NCBI RefSeq assembly: GCF_024701375.2
Contig: NZ_CP113910.1
Span: 5,828,001 to 5,892,000 of the forward strand
Length of the DNA stretch: 64,000 nt
Reading direction: 5' to 3'
From: Streptomyces sp. KMM 9044
GTDB lineage: Bacteria; Actinomycetota; Actinomycetes; Streptomycetales; Streptomycetaceae
The position numbers were made by a program, and so were the translations under genes. The notes under the pieces were generated by a model, which saw nothing but the letters and a program-made list of their open reading frames with translations, ran no database searches and was not told the DNA's origin. Shown here one piece after another: positions 7,819 through 16,749 of the stretch; position 1 is the stretch's first letter, and each line of letters starts with the position of its first letter.

Positions 7819-9252
7819 ATGTCAGACAGCTCCATGCCGCCGGTGCGGCTGCACCCCGAAGCGGAGCTGGCGCGCGAAGCACTGTCCACGCCGCTGCTGT
7901 CCCGGGCCGCCCGGCTCGCCCGCTGGGCCGGGCCCGAAACACGGGTCGACGCCGGTGGCGGACTCGTCGACGAGCAGCTGCCCGCGGCGGCCGAGGCGCT
8001 CGGGCTGAGCGGAGAGGACACCACCGCCGACGCCAGTGCCGCATGGCGCGTCGCCGTGGACGCCGGGCTCGTCGAGGTCGTCGACGAGGAGGAGGGCACC
8101 GTCACCGCGGGCGCCGACCTGGCGCTGCTCACCGGCGGTTCGCCGCAGGACGTGCTCACCGTGTGGCTCGCCGCTCTGGAGACGGTGCTCGCCGACGCGA
8201 GCGTGCCCGGCCTGGACGGGCTCGTCGACGCCCTCGCCGCCGGGGACGGCTCCGGAGAACTCGACCTCTCCTCGGTCGGCTGGGACCCCGACGCCGAGGC
8301 GGAGTTCCTCGACGGGGTCCTCGGCAACCTGTATCTCCTGACCGCAGGCGAGGCGGGGCCCGTCGGCCCGCCCGTGCCGCTGCCCGCACTGGCCGCCTCC
8401 GTGATCGTCCCCGACGGCATGCCGGAGCCCACCGACGACGTGCTCCAGCAGGTGTCCGACGCGATGATGCGGCTGGACGACCAGTTCCGCCTGCTGGAAC
8501 CGGCAGGACTCGTGGAGTACCAGCCGGTCGACGAGGCGCTGCTGGCCGAGGGCGACGAGGAGCCCGCACCGCCCCAGGACGACACCGACGTCACCCGCTA
8601 CGGCGTGGTACGGCTGACCCCGCTCGGCCTGTACGGGCTGCGCGCCCGCCTGCTGGAGGCCGGGTTCGACGCCCCGGCGGTCGGGGACCTCACGGACAAG
8701 GGCGCCGACGCGCTGCTCGACGGCACCTCCGTGTTCCCGCCGGCGGCGGCCCACGCGGAGACCGAACAGTGGCTCGCCCGCCGCGAACCCCTCGCTGCGG
8801 CCCGGGAGCTGCTGGCCGCCGCGCGCGGCACCGACGAGAACGCGCCGCTGCGGCGGCTGCAGTGCCAGCAGGCGCTGTCGCTGGTCGGTGTCTCGGCCGA
8901 GCCCGCCCTGCGCGAGGTACTCGACGACGCGGAACTCGGCGGGCTGGCCCGGGTGTGGCTGACCGAGCACGGGGCGACGGACGTACCGCCGCCCTCCGAG
9001 GCCATGGTCTTCTGGCTGACCATCGACACGGTGGCCGCACAGCTCTCGGCCGAGGGCAACTCCGAGGAGCTGCAGGCCCTGGTGGAGGGCCTGGCCCGCC
9101 AGCACAGAGGCTTCTTCGCCGCAGCCTGGCGGGTGGAGCACCCGGCCACGGCGGAGGTGCTGGAGGCGATGGGGCGGCTGCACCCGGACAAGGCGATCGC
9201 CAAGGCCGCACGCAAGGCCGCCTTCAAGGCGCGTTCGCAGCAGGGGAGCTGA
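7819..9252 (+). CDS. Conserved-looking acidic hypothetical protein
   Basis: 477 aa with a clear ribosome site (ggaggag). No signal peptide or membrane segment. The protein is acidic and helical, with many Leu/Ala/Glu runs. About residues 200-290 (VRLTPLGLYGLRARLLEAGF, then VGDLTDKGADALL) look like a winged-helix-type segment, and the C-terminal third (REVLDDAELGGLARVWLTEHG, ATAEVLEAMGRLHPDK) resembles HEAT-like helical repeats. No catalytic motif is seen and I do not recognise a named family. It stands alone. Coding is well supported by the codon third-position bias across the full length. Confidence 0.75.
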   Translation: MSDSSMPPVRLHPEAELAREALSTPLLSRAARLARWAGPETRVDAGGGLVDEQLPAAAEALGLSGEDTTADASAAWRVAVDAGLVEVVDEEEGTVTAGADLALLTGGSPQDVLTVWLAALETVLADASVPGLDGLVDALAAGDGSGELDLSSVGWDPDAEAEFLDGVLGNLYLLTAGEAGPVGPPVPLPALAASVIVPDGMPEPTDDVLQQVSDAMMRLDDQFRLLEPAGLVEYQPVDEALLAEGDEEPAPPQDDTDVTRYGVVRLTPLGLYGLRARLLEAGFDAPAVGDLTDKGADALLDGTSVFPPAAAHAETEQWLARREPLAAARELLAAARGTDENAPLRRLQCQQALSLVGVSAEPALREVLDDAELGGLARVWLTEHGATDVPPPSEAMVFWLTIDTVAAQLSAEGNSEELQALVEGLARQHRGFFAAAWRVEHPATAEVLEAMGRLHPDKAIAKAARKAAFKARSQQGS

Positions 9253-9508
9253 CGCGCGGACGGGGGAGCTGACCGGACGGGCGAACGCCTCGCGCCGGTC
9301 GTCGGCAGAGCGAGCGGGGCGAGCAGCCGCGCATGGCCCACCGAAGCGGCCGCATGTGGCTCACCGGCGTGTGCGCGCGGGTTCACCGAAGCGGCCGCCG
9401 GGGAGCCCCGCGGAGTTCAGCCGGCGTTCAGACACGGGCGGAAGCGTGACGGTGAACGAGGCCCGACCCCTCACCCCCTCACGGCAACCCACCGTCACCG
9501 GAGGCTTC

Positions 9509-10966
9509 ATGTCGCTCACCCGCAGGGACTTCGCCAGGACATCCGCGGTCGCCGGTGCCGGTGTCGCACTGGTGGGCAGCGTAGGCGCTCTCGCCTCCGC
9601 GCCGGGTGCCCTCGCGTCCCACGACGCCGAGAGCGCGGGTGAGGAGCGGGAGGCGGCCCGGCCGCCCCACCCCACGGTCGGCTACGGCCCCCTGGTCCCG
9701 GACCCGGCCGGCATCCTCGCCCTGCCGGCCGGCTTCACCTACCGCACCCTCACGTACACCGGGAGGACCCGGCTGGAGTCCGGCGAGTACACCCCCTCCC
9801 ACCACGACGGCACCGCCGCCTTCGACGGGCCCCGCGGCACCACCCTGCTGGTCAACAACCACGAGATCGACGGTCCGCGCGACGAGGCGGAGCACCCGGT
9901 CCCGCTCACCGAAGGGCTCGTCTACGACCCGGGCGCGCCCGGCGGCTGCACGGTCGTCGAGGTGCGCCCCGACGGCAGCGTCGCCGAGTGGGTCGGCATC
10001 GCGGGCACCGCCAACAACTGCGCGGGCGGCAGCACCCCCTGGGGCACCTGGCTCACCTGCGAGGAGAACTCCGACCGGGCCGGCGAGAACGGCATGACCA
10101 GGGACCACGGCTACGTCTTCGAGGTCGACCCCGCCGACCGGCGCGTCAACCGCGACCCCAAGCCCCTCAAGTTCTTCGGCCGGTACGACCACGAGGCCGT
10201 CGTCATCGACCCCAGGCGCGGCCACGCCTACCTCACCGAGGACGCCGACGAGCCCAACGGCCTGTTCTTCCGCTGGACCCCGCCGAAGGACTTCCGCCAC
10301 GGCCCCGGCAGGTTCCGCACCCTCGCGGACGATGCGGGCGTCCTCCAGGCGCCCAAGTGCTACGACTCCGGCGGCCGGTTCGTCGACGACTTCTCCCGCG
10401 CCACCCGGACCGGCACGGTGTACGGCGTCGACTGGGTGGACGTGCCCGACCGCGACGCGCGGACCCTCTCCGTGCGCGAGCAGTTCGGGGCCGGCGAGAT
10501 CACCCGAGGCCGCAAGCTGGAGGGCATGTGGTGGGGCGACGGCGGAGCGTACTTCGTCTCCTCGTACGCCCGTGAGGAGAGTCCCGGCCGGCACGACGGG
10601 CAGGTCTGGTTCTACGACCCGCGGCGCCGCACCGTGACCCTCAAGGTCCTGCTCGGCGTGAACCCGGACCCTTCCGAGGACGGCGCCTTCGACGGCCCCG
10701 ACAACATCACCGTCTCTCCGTACGGCGGCCTGGTCATCGCCGAGGACGGCGACGGCGTGCAGCACCTGTTCGGCGCCACCGACAGCGGACGCACCTACCC
10801 CATCGCCCGCAACGACCTGAACATCGGCACCGAACAGGATCCGGAGTTCGGCGAGTTCACCGGCGTCACCTTCTCGTCCGACGGGAAGACCCTGTACGCC
10901 AACATCCAGGAACCGGGCATCATGCTCGCCGTCACGGGCCCCTGGAAGCGCCAGAAGCGCGGCTGA
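9509..10966 (+). CDS. Tat-exported PhoX-like (DUF839) phosphatase-family protein
   Basis: 485 aa from the ATG at 9509, chosen because ggagg lies five bases upstream and the product then starts with a twin-arginine signal (SLTRRDFARTSAVAGAGVAL). The mature part matches PhoX/DUF839 proteins: YTPSHHDGTAAF, LVNNHEI, GGSTPWGTWLTCEEN, GRYDHEAVVIDP, GAYFVSSYA, PDNITVSPYGGLVIAEDG and QEPGIMLAVTGPW. PhoX enzymes are Ca/Fe-dependent extracellular alkaline phosphatases, but many Streptomyces DUF839 paralogues have no proven substrate. No PHO box is evident upstream. Confidence 0.85.
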   Translation: MSLTRRDFARTSAVAGAGVALVGSVGALASAPGALASHDAESAGEEREAARPPHPTVGYGPLVPDPAGILALPAGFTYRTLTYTGRTRLESGEYTPSHHDGTAAFDGPRGTTLLVNNHEIDGPRDEAEHPVPLTEGLVYDPGAPGGCTVVEVRPDGSVAEWVGIAGTANNCAGGSTPWGTWLTCEENSDRAGENGMTRDHGYVFEVDPADRRVNRDPKPLKFFGRYDHEAVVIDPRRGHAYLTEDADEPNGLFFRWTPPKDFRHGPGRFRTLADDAGVLQAPKCYDSGGRFVDDFSRATRTGTVYGVDWVDVPDRDARTLSVREQFGAGEITRGRKLEGMWWGDGGAYFVSSYAREESPGRHDGQVWFYDPRRRTVTLKVLLGVNPDPSEDGAFDGPDNITVSPYGGLVIAEDGDGVQHLFGATDSGRTYPIARNDLNIGTEQDPEFGEFTGVTFSSDGKTLYANIQEPGIMLAVTGPWKRQKRG

Positions 10967-11304
10967 ACCCACGGCACGGAACCACACTCCGCCGGGTCCG
11001 GCCCGCGACCGTCCCCTCCCCGGGGTCACGGTGTACGGTGCGGGCCGCCCGGCCGGCGGAACGTGTCATCGAGGGAGCCCGGCGGTCCTGAGCCTGTCCG
11101 GCAAGCCTGTCCTTCCTCGCGTCGTGGCCGGTGAGCAGCGGTGTACGCGGGGCGGGGCACGAAGGGCAGGTGAACGGGCGTGAGAAACGGGACGGAGCAA
11201 GCGTCCGGCGCGGCGCAGGCGCCATGGAGGTGAGGCGCTGCCGGCAGATGGCGCCGAGTTCTGCTCGGACACGCGTCGGCGATGCTCGTCGCTGGCTCGG
11301 ACGG
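10967..11304. other. Intergenic stretch without a supportable gene
   Basis: Only short overlapping frames with poor codon bias occur between the PhoX-like gene and the TetR remnant. Confidence 0.4.
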
Positions 11305-11635
11305 ATGGAATCCAAGCAGGTGGCGCGCACGAGCTACCATCACGGAGCGCGCTTCGGCAAGCGCTGATCGATGGTGCCAGAGACGTCCTGGCCGAGCGGG
11401 GCACGAGCAGTTCAGCCTCAACTGTGCCGCCGGCAAGGAGACGGCCGAGCTGCCCGAGGCGGGATCTGCTCCCGGGACGGTCACCGACCCTGTCCACGAG
11501 GGCAAGCCGGCGGCCCGCCTCGTCGACCCGATGTACCTCGGCGAGATCGGCCGCGAGTCCACCGTCCTCTACGCTCATCCGGCCGGCCCCGAACGCGTAC
11601 AGCGCGCTGTTCTGACCGCCCCGGGCCCTCGGTAG
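11305..11635 (+). pseudogene. TetR N-terminal remnant followed by unassignable coding-like sequence
   Basis: ATG 11305 opens MESKQVARTSYHHGARFGKR and then a stop; the next frame continues ALIDGARDVLAERG and a third gives HEQFSL. Joined, this matches the start of TetR regulators (R-x-SYHHG-x-LR-x-ALIDGA-x-x-x-LAERG). The recognition helix is not recoverable. Downstream, to 11635, an open frame reads TAELPEAGSAPGTVTDPVHEG and so on; I do not recognise it. The fragment is in the same orientation and about 375 bp before an intact TetR gene, suggesting a decayed older regulator. Confidence 0.45.
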
Positions 11636-11677
11636 GGTACCGAGGGGGTTGCCGGGGTCGGGGAAGGGCTGGGGCTG

Positions 11678-12259
11678 ATGGCGCAGGTCAGGGCCATGCG
11701 GGCGGACGCCAGGCGCAATCACGCGCGGCTGCTGGAAGTGGCCGTCGAGGCGTTCGCCGCCTACGGCGAGGGCGCCTCGCTCGACGACATAGCCAGGCGG
11801 GCAGGGGTCGGCTCCGGCACGCTCTACCGGCACTTCCCCACGCGCCGGGCGCTGCTGGAGGCCGCCTACGTCGACCGCATCGACGCGATCGCCGCGCGCG
11901 CCGACGAACTCGCCGAACGGCTGCCGCCCGGCGAGGCGCTGACCGAGTGGCTGCACGAACTCGGCACCGGGATGATCCGGATCCGAGGTCTGCGGGCACT
12001 GCTGGGCTCCGCCGTCGGTGGCGACGGTGGTCCGTCCGGCGACACCACCGACTGCTGCGAGCCCTTGAAGGGCGCGGTGGCGCGGCTGGTCGGCGCGGCT
12101 CAGGACGCGGGGACGCTGCGCCGGGACATCGAGCCGGTCGACGTGCTGCGCCTGGCCCACGGGGTCGCCACGGCCTCCGGACTGGCGGACGGGGAGGGGA
12201 AGCACATCCGCCGGTACCTGGGGCTGCTGACAGAGGGCTTGCGGCCGCAGCAGCCGTAG
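11678..12259 (+). CDS. TetR-family transcriptional regulator
   Basis: 193 aa from ATG 11678 (an ATG at 11696 is an alternative). The helix-turn-helix is ARRNHARLLEVAVEAFAAYG, then SLDDIARRAGVGSGTLYRHF, a textbook TetR recognition helix at about residues 35-55. The C-terminal domain (IRGLRALLGSAV, then VDVLRLAHGVATASGLAD) fits a ligand-binding dimer domain of small size. There is no divergent partner, so its target is not indicated by position. Confidence 0.85.
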   Translation: MAQVRAMRADARRNHARLLEVAVEAFAAYGEGASLDDIARRAGVGSGTLYRHFPTRRALLEAAYVDRIDAIAARADELAERLPPGEALTEWLHELGTGMIRIRGLRALLGSAVGGDGGPSGDTTDCCEPLKGAVARLVGAAQDAGTLRRDIEPVDVLRLAHGVATASGLADGEGKHIRRYLGLLTEGLRPQQP

Positions 12260-12330
12260 CGGCCCGGCAGTCGTAAAGGGCGGGGCCAGGGTGCGCCCCC
12301 GCCCTCGGCACACCCGGAGCGGGGAGTGCT

Positions 12331-13545
12331 CTACAGTGCCTGGGCGGCCGGCTTGACCATGCCCCTGACCGTGCGGGACTTCACGAAGTCGCCCATCGCG
12401 GTCATCTCCCACTCGCCGGAGAACTGACGGATCAGCTTCGCCATCATCACGCCCGTCTGCGATTCGGCGGAGGTGAGGTCGAAGCGCACCAGTTCCTCGC
12501 CGGTGGCGGCGTCCAGGAGGCGGCAGTAGGCCTTGGCGACCTCGGTGAACTTCTGGCCGGAGAACGAGTTCACCGTGAAGACCAGGCCGGAGACGTCCTG
12601 GGGGAGACGGCCGAGGTCGACCGTGATCGTCTCGTCGTCCCCGCCGCCCTCGCCCGTGAGGTTGTCGCCGGAGTGCTTGATCGCGCCGTTCACGATCTGG
12701 AGCTTGCCGAAGTAGCAGCTGTCGATGTGGTTGCGCTGCGGGCCGTAGGCGATGACCGAGGCGTCGAGATCGATGTCCTTGCCCCGGTACGCGGGTTCCC
12801 AGCCGAGGCCCATCCGGACCTGCGAGAGCAGCGGCCGGCCGCCTTTCATCAGGGAGACGGTCTGGTTCTTCTGGAGGCTGACCCGGCCCTTGTCCAGGTT
12901 GATCTTCCCGGTGCCCGGCGCGGCGGCGGGAGGCGCCGGGGGTGCGGCGGGGGCGGGCGGAGCCTGCGGGGCGGCCATCGACGGGGCCGGGGGGGCCGGC
13001 GGAGGGGGAGTGGCCGGCTGCGCCGGAGCGGCGGGCTGGGCGGGTGCGGCCGGTTCCTCGACCGTGACGCCGAAGTCGGTCGCGATGCCGGCCAGGCCGT
13101 TGGAGTAGCCCTGCCCGACCGCGCGGGCCTTCCAGGCCCCGTGGCGCAGGTAGACCTCGACGATCACCAGGGCGGTCTCGTCGCCGAGGCGCGGGGGAGT
13201 GAAGGTGGCCAGGACCGCGCTGTCGTCCGCGCTCCGGATGGTGGCGGTCGGTTCGATGCCCCGGAACGTCTGGCCCCGGGCGTCGGGGCTCGCGGTGACG
13301 ACGATCTTCTCGATGCCGGGCGGGACGGCCGTGGTGTCGATCGTGATGGCGTCCGGAGCGCTGCCGCCGCCGGAGCGGTAGGCCACGCCGGGGCCCGCGG
13401 GCTGGTTGTAGAAGACGAAGTCGTCGTCGGAGCGCACCTTGCCGTCGGCGGTGAGCAGCAGGCCCGATACGTCGAGCCGCACCGGGGCGGCGACGTCCAC
13501 CGTCACGCGGGCGGTGGGAAGAGGGATGTTCGAGCCAGGGGTCAT
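12331..13545 (-). CDS. Tandem-domain TerD-family (tellurium/stress) protein
   Basis: 404 aa from ATG 13545 (MTPGSNIPL, the usual TerD start); an in-frame ATG at 13554 adds three residues. Two TerD-like modules are separated by a linker of about 50 residues rich in Pro and Ala (residues ~190-235). Module 1 carries SDDDFVFYNQ and a VYLRHGAWKARAVGQGY-type end. Module 2 carries GKINLDKG, DLDASVIAY, SCYFGKLQI and VNSFSGQKFTEV, with an acidic Ca-binding-type patch in each. TerD proteins are cytosolic, linked to tellurite/stress response and to vesicle-like or developmental roles in Streptomyces. No other ter gene is adjacent. Confidence 0.85.
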   Translation of the reverse strand: MTPGSNIPLPTARVTVDVAAPVRLDVSGLLLTADGKVRSDDDFVFYNQPAGPGVAYRSGGGSAPDAITIDTTAVPPGIEKIVVTASPDARGQTFRGIEPTATIRSADDSAVLATFTPPRLGDETALVIVEVYLRHGAWKARAVGQGYSNGLAGIATDFGVTVEEPAAPAQPAAPAQPATPPPPAPPAPSMAAPQAPPAPAAPPAPPAAAPGTGKINLDKGRVSLQKNQTVSLMKGGRPLLSQVRMGLGWEPAYRGKDIDLDASVIAYGPQRNHIDSCYFGKLQIVNGAIKHSGDNLTGEGGGDDETITVDLGRLPQDVSGLVFTVNSFSGQKFTEVAKAYCRLLDAATGEELVRFDLTSAESQTGVMMAKLIRQFSGEWEMTAMGDFVKSRTVRGMVKPAAQAL

Positions 13546-13589
13546 AGCTGTCATGCCGGGTGAACGAGCGGGGGCGTTTTGCCGTTCCC

Positions 13590-13864
13590 TTACCTGTGAC
13601 CCGTTCGGCGCAGTCGGTTTCCGGACGGGTGGCGGCCCGGTCGGCGGCGGTTGCGGGGGTGGTCGCGCGCGGCGCGTTCGTTGCCGCGTTTGTGGTTGCC
13701 GGTCCAGCGGGCCATGACGAGCTGGGGGTCGCCGGCGGTGGTGACCTCGCTGAGGAAACGGGCGGCCCGGCCGCCGTTCAGGGGGGTCACGGGCGGTTGT
13801 GGTGGGCGATGCGCACACTGCTGTTGATGTGGGCATGGCAGGCGAAGCCGTGGGGTCGGGGCAT
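13590..13864 (-). CDS. Small ORF pair or frameshifted small protein upstream of the TerD gene
   Basis: ATG 13864 opens a 25-aa frame (MPRPHGFACHAHINSS, ending HHNRP) that stops at a TGA at 13787-13789. A GTG overlapping that stop (GTGA, 13790) opens a 66-aa frame beginning VTPLNGGRAARFLSEV, with LVMARWTGNHKRGNERAARD inside. Both have the G/C third-position bias of real genes. Read through with one frame change they form a continuous basic protein of about 91 aa. Either two coupled mini-genes or one frameshifted gene. Family not recognised. Confidence 0.4.
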
Positions 13865-13961
13865 GCGGGGATGGTACGGCGGCGGGGGCGGGGCGCCCAG
13901 GGGCTTTCGCCCCCACCGCCCCTGCCCTGCCGGCTCTCCCCGCCCCCGGGGCCGTTTCCCT

Positions 13962-14951
13962 TTACGGCACGACCACGATCTTCCTGCCGACCCCCGCCGC
14001 GAACTGCTCCAGCGCCTGCGGGTACTGGTCCAGTGGGATGCGGTCGCTGATGAAGACCTCGGGGTCCAGCACGCCGTTCGCGAAGAGTTCCGCCGCTCGC
14101 TCGTAGCTGTGCAGCACCGCCATCGACCCCGTGATCGTGATTTCCCGGTTGTAGATGCGGTACGGGTCGATCGTCACGCGGGTCGCGTAGTCCGCGACGC
14201 CGAACTGCAGGAAGGTGCCCGCCTTGGACACCCGGTCCAGGCCGTCCTGGATCGCCGCCGCGTTGCCCGTGGCGTCGATGACGAGGTCCCAGCCCTGGGG
14301 GCGGTCCAGTTCGTCCGGGTTCGCCGCCGAGGCGGAGACGCCCAGCCGCCGGGCGGTCTCCAGTCGGGCCGGGTTCAGATCCACCATGTCCACGCTCGCC
14401 GCGCCGGTCCGCTTGGCCAGCTCCAGCATGATCAGGCCCATGGTTCCGGAGCCGTAGACCAGGACGTGCGCGCCGAGGCGGGACTGCAGGACGTCGTAGC
14501 CGCGCACCGCGCAGGAGAGCGGCTCGATCAGGGCCGCGTCCTGGGTACGGACGTGCTCGGGCAGCTTGACGCAGTTGGCCACCGGGGCCACCGCGTACTG
14601 GGCGGCCCCGCCCGCCGTGGTGACACCGATCGCCGCCCAGCGCTCGCACAGGTTGTTGTGGCCGGTACGGCAGTAGCGGCACTCGTAGCAGTACAGGGAG
14701 GGGTCCACGGCGACCTGGTCGCCGAGCGCCACCTCGGTGACCAGGGAGCCGACGCCGACCACCTCGCCGGCGAACTCGTGTCCCGGCACGATCGGCAGTG
14801 TGGGAGCGAACTCGCCCTGCAGGATGTGCAGGTCCGTGCCGCACAGTCCGCAGGCCGCGACCTCGACGACCACCTCGCGGGGCCCTGGCGTCGGGTCCGG
14901 GACCTCGGCGACGACGGCCTTGCCCGCGGACTCGATGACGGCGGCCTTCAT
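13962..14951 (-). CDS. Zinc-dependent sugar(-alcohol) dehydrogenase, MDR superfamily
   Basis: 329 aa from ATG 14951, overlapping the upstream permease stop (ATGA). MDR landmarks: catalytic-zinc site CGLCGTDLHILQGEF and PGHEFAGEVVGVG; structural-zinc cysteines CYECRYCRTGHNNLC (four Cys at about 92-106); NAD-binding VLVYGSGTMGLI (about 165). Closest pattern is polyol/threonine/sorbitol dehydrogenases. As the last gene of an importer operon it probably oxidises the imported sugar or polyol. It could also act on an imported uronate-derived alcohol; the substrate is not set by sequence. Confidence 0.85.
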   Translation of the reverse strand: MKAAVIESAGKAVVAEVPDPTPGPREVVVEVAACGLCGTDLHILQGEFAPTLPIVPGHEFAGEVVGVGSLVTEVALGDQVAVDPSLYCYECRYCRTGHNNLCERWAAIGVTTAGGAAQYAVAPVANCVKLPEHVRTQDAALIEPLSCAVRGYDVLQSRLGAHVLVYGSGTMGLIMLELAKRTGAASVDMVDLNPARLETARRLGVSASAANPDELDRPQGWDLVIDATGNAAAIQDGLDRVSKAGTFLQFGVADYATRVTIDPYRIYNREITITGSMAVLHSYERAAELFANGVLDPEVFISDRIPLDQYPQALEQFAAGVGRKIVVVP

Positions 14952-15811
14952 TTCACGGCTCCCAGCGACAGGCCCTGGACGAGTTTGTCCTGGGCGGCGA
15001 ACCCCGCGGCGAGCACCGGCAGGGAGATGACGAGCGACGCGGCGCACACCTTGGCCAGGAACAGGCCCTGGCTGGTGATGAAGCCGGTCAGGAAGACGGG
15101 GGCGGTCTCGGCGACCACGCCCGTCAGGACCCGGGCGAACAGCAGTTCGTTCCAGCTGAAGATGAAGCAGATCAGGGCCGTCGCCGCGATGCCGGGCAGC
15201 GCCATCGGGGCGATGATGCGGGTCAGCACCGTCGGCAGCCGGGCGCCGTCGATCTGGGCGGCCTCGATCACCGCGACCGGTATCTCCGAGAGGAACGAGT
15301 GCATCATCCACACGGCGATCGGCAGGTTCATGGAGGTGTAGAGCAGGACGAGCAGCCAGATGTTGTCGAGCATCCCGGCGTTCTTGGCGAACAGGTAGAT
15401 CGGCAGCAGGCCCGCCACGACCGGCAGCATCTTGGTGGAGAGGAAGAAGAACAGGACGTCCGTCCACCGCTTCACCGGCCGGATGGACAGGGCGTACGCA
15501 GCCGGGAGGGCGAGCAGCAGGACCAGGACCATCGACGCCACGGACGCCACCGTCGAGTTGATCAGCGACGGCCAGGGACTCGCGCCGCCGCCCGCGCCGA
15601 AGAACTCCCGGTAGCCGTCCAGGGTGAGGGCGGCGGTGAACGACGGCGGGTTGGTGGCCGCGTCCTCCTCGGAGTGGAAGGACGTCAGCGCCATCCATGC
15701 GATCGGCAGGAAGAAGACGATGCCGGCCAGCCAGGCCACCAGGCCGAGCCCCGCTCCCTTGCGGATCCGGGTCCGCGGCCGGCCGCGGTCGGGTGCAGCG
15801 ATGGTGCTCAT
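14948..15811 (-). CDS. Carbohydrate ABC transporter permease (MalG type)
   Basis: 287 aa with six predicted membrane helices. The EAA loop that contacts the ATPase is IEAAQIDGARLPTVLTRIIAPM (about residues 188-209). The N-terminal region (FFLPIAWMALTSFHSEED) and C-terminal end GLSLGAVK are typical of MalG-like CUT1 permeases. Four-base overlaps with the genes on both sides place it in a single operon: binding protein, MalF-like, MalG-like, dehydrogenase. Confidence 0.92.
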   Translation of the reverse strand: MSTIAAPDRGRPRTRIRKGAGLGLVAWLAGIVFFLPIAWMALTSFHSEEDAATNPPSFTAALTLDGYREFFGAGGGASPWPSLINSTVASVASMVLVLLLALPAAYALSIRPVKRWTDVLFFFLSTKMLPVVAGLLPIYLFAKNAGMLDNIWLLVLLYTSMNLPIAVWMMHSFLSEIPVAVIEAAQIDGARLPTVLTRIIAPMALPGIAATALICFIFSWNELLFARVLTGVVAETAPVFLTGFITSQGLFLAKVCAASLVISLPVLAAGFAAQDKLVQGLSLGAVK

Positions 15812-16749
15812 GCGCGGGACGCCTCCTCGCGGAACAGGGACGACACGACGCGCAGGGCGAAGGTCGCGATGATGATCGAGCCGATGACCACCAGGACACC
15901 GGCGGCCGAGGCCAGACCGTTCTCGTGGGCCTGGTAGAAGGTCTGGTACACGGTGTACGGGAGGTTGGCGGTGCCCAGGCCGCCGGACGTGATCGTGAAG
16001 ACCGCGTCGAAGTTCTGCACGATGTAGATCGACCCGAGCAGGGCGCCCAGTTCGAGATAGCGGCGCAGGTGGGGCAGGGTCAGGTGGCGGAAGATCTGCC
16101 AGTCGCCGGCGCCGTCCACCCGGGCCGCCTCGATCTGCTCCTGGTCCCGGCTCTGCAGGCCGGCGAGCAGGATCAGCATCATGAACGGCGTCCACTGCCA
16201 CACCAGCGCGGCCTCCACCGCGAGCAGCGGCGTGTCGGAGATCCAGTCGGGCTGCGGGCCGCCGACGTAGTGCAGCAGGCCGTTGAACAGGCCGTACTCG
16301 GGGTTGTAGAGGACGTGCTTCCACAGCAGGGCCGCCGCCACCGGCACCACCAGGAACGGGGCGATGAGCAGGGTGCGGACGATGCCCCGGCCGCGGAACT
16401 TCCGGTCAAGGAGCAGGGCGAGGAGCAGTCCGAGGACCAGGCTGGTGAGGACGACCGCCACTGTCAGCAGGATCGTCGTCCACACCGACTGGCGCAGGTC
16501 GGAGTCGCCGAGGACCTCCCCGTAGTTCGCGAGGCCGGCGAACTCCCGGGCGTCGGGGTAGAGGGAGTTCCAGTCGAAGAAGGAGATCACCAGCGTCGCC
16601 ACGAAGGGCAGCTGGGTCACCGCGATCATGAAGATCAGGGCGGGCAGGAGCGGGGCCCGGGTGGCCCAGCCGCGCAGGCGGTCGGAGCGCCGTCCGCCGC
16701 CGGGGCGGAGGTCCGGGGCGGCCACGGGGGCCGTTGTCGTGGCGGTCAT
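15808..16749 (-). CDS. Carbohydrate ABC transporter permease (MalF type)
   Basis: 313 aa. The N-terminal TM is LLPALIFMIAVTQLPFVATL, with a periplasmic-side loop and then five further helices. The EAA motif is IEAARVDGAGDWQIFRHLTLPHL. It overlaps the binding-protein stop and the MalG-like start by four bases each. Forms the channel with the MalG-like subunit. Confidence 0.92.
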   Translation of the reverse strand: MTATTTAPVAAPDLRPGGGRRSDRLRGWATRAPLLPALIFMIAVTQLPFVATLVISFFDWNSLYPDAREFAGLANYGEVLGDSDLRQSVWTTILLTVAVVLTSLVLGLLLALLLDRKFRGRGIVRTLLIAPFLVVPVAAALLWKHVLYNPEYGLFNGLLHYVGGPQPDWISDTPLLAVEAALVWQWTPFMMLILLAGLQSRDQEQIEAARVDGAGDWQIFRHLTLPHLRRYLELGALLGSIYIVQNFDAVFTITSGGLGTANLPYTVYQTFYQAHENGLASAAGVLVVIGSIIIATFALRVVSSLFREEASRA

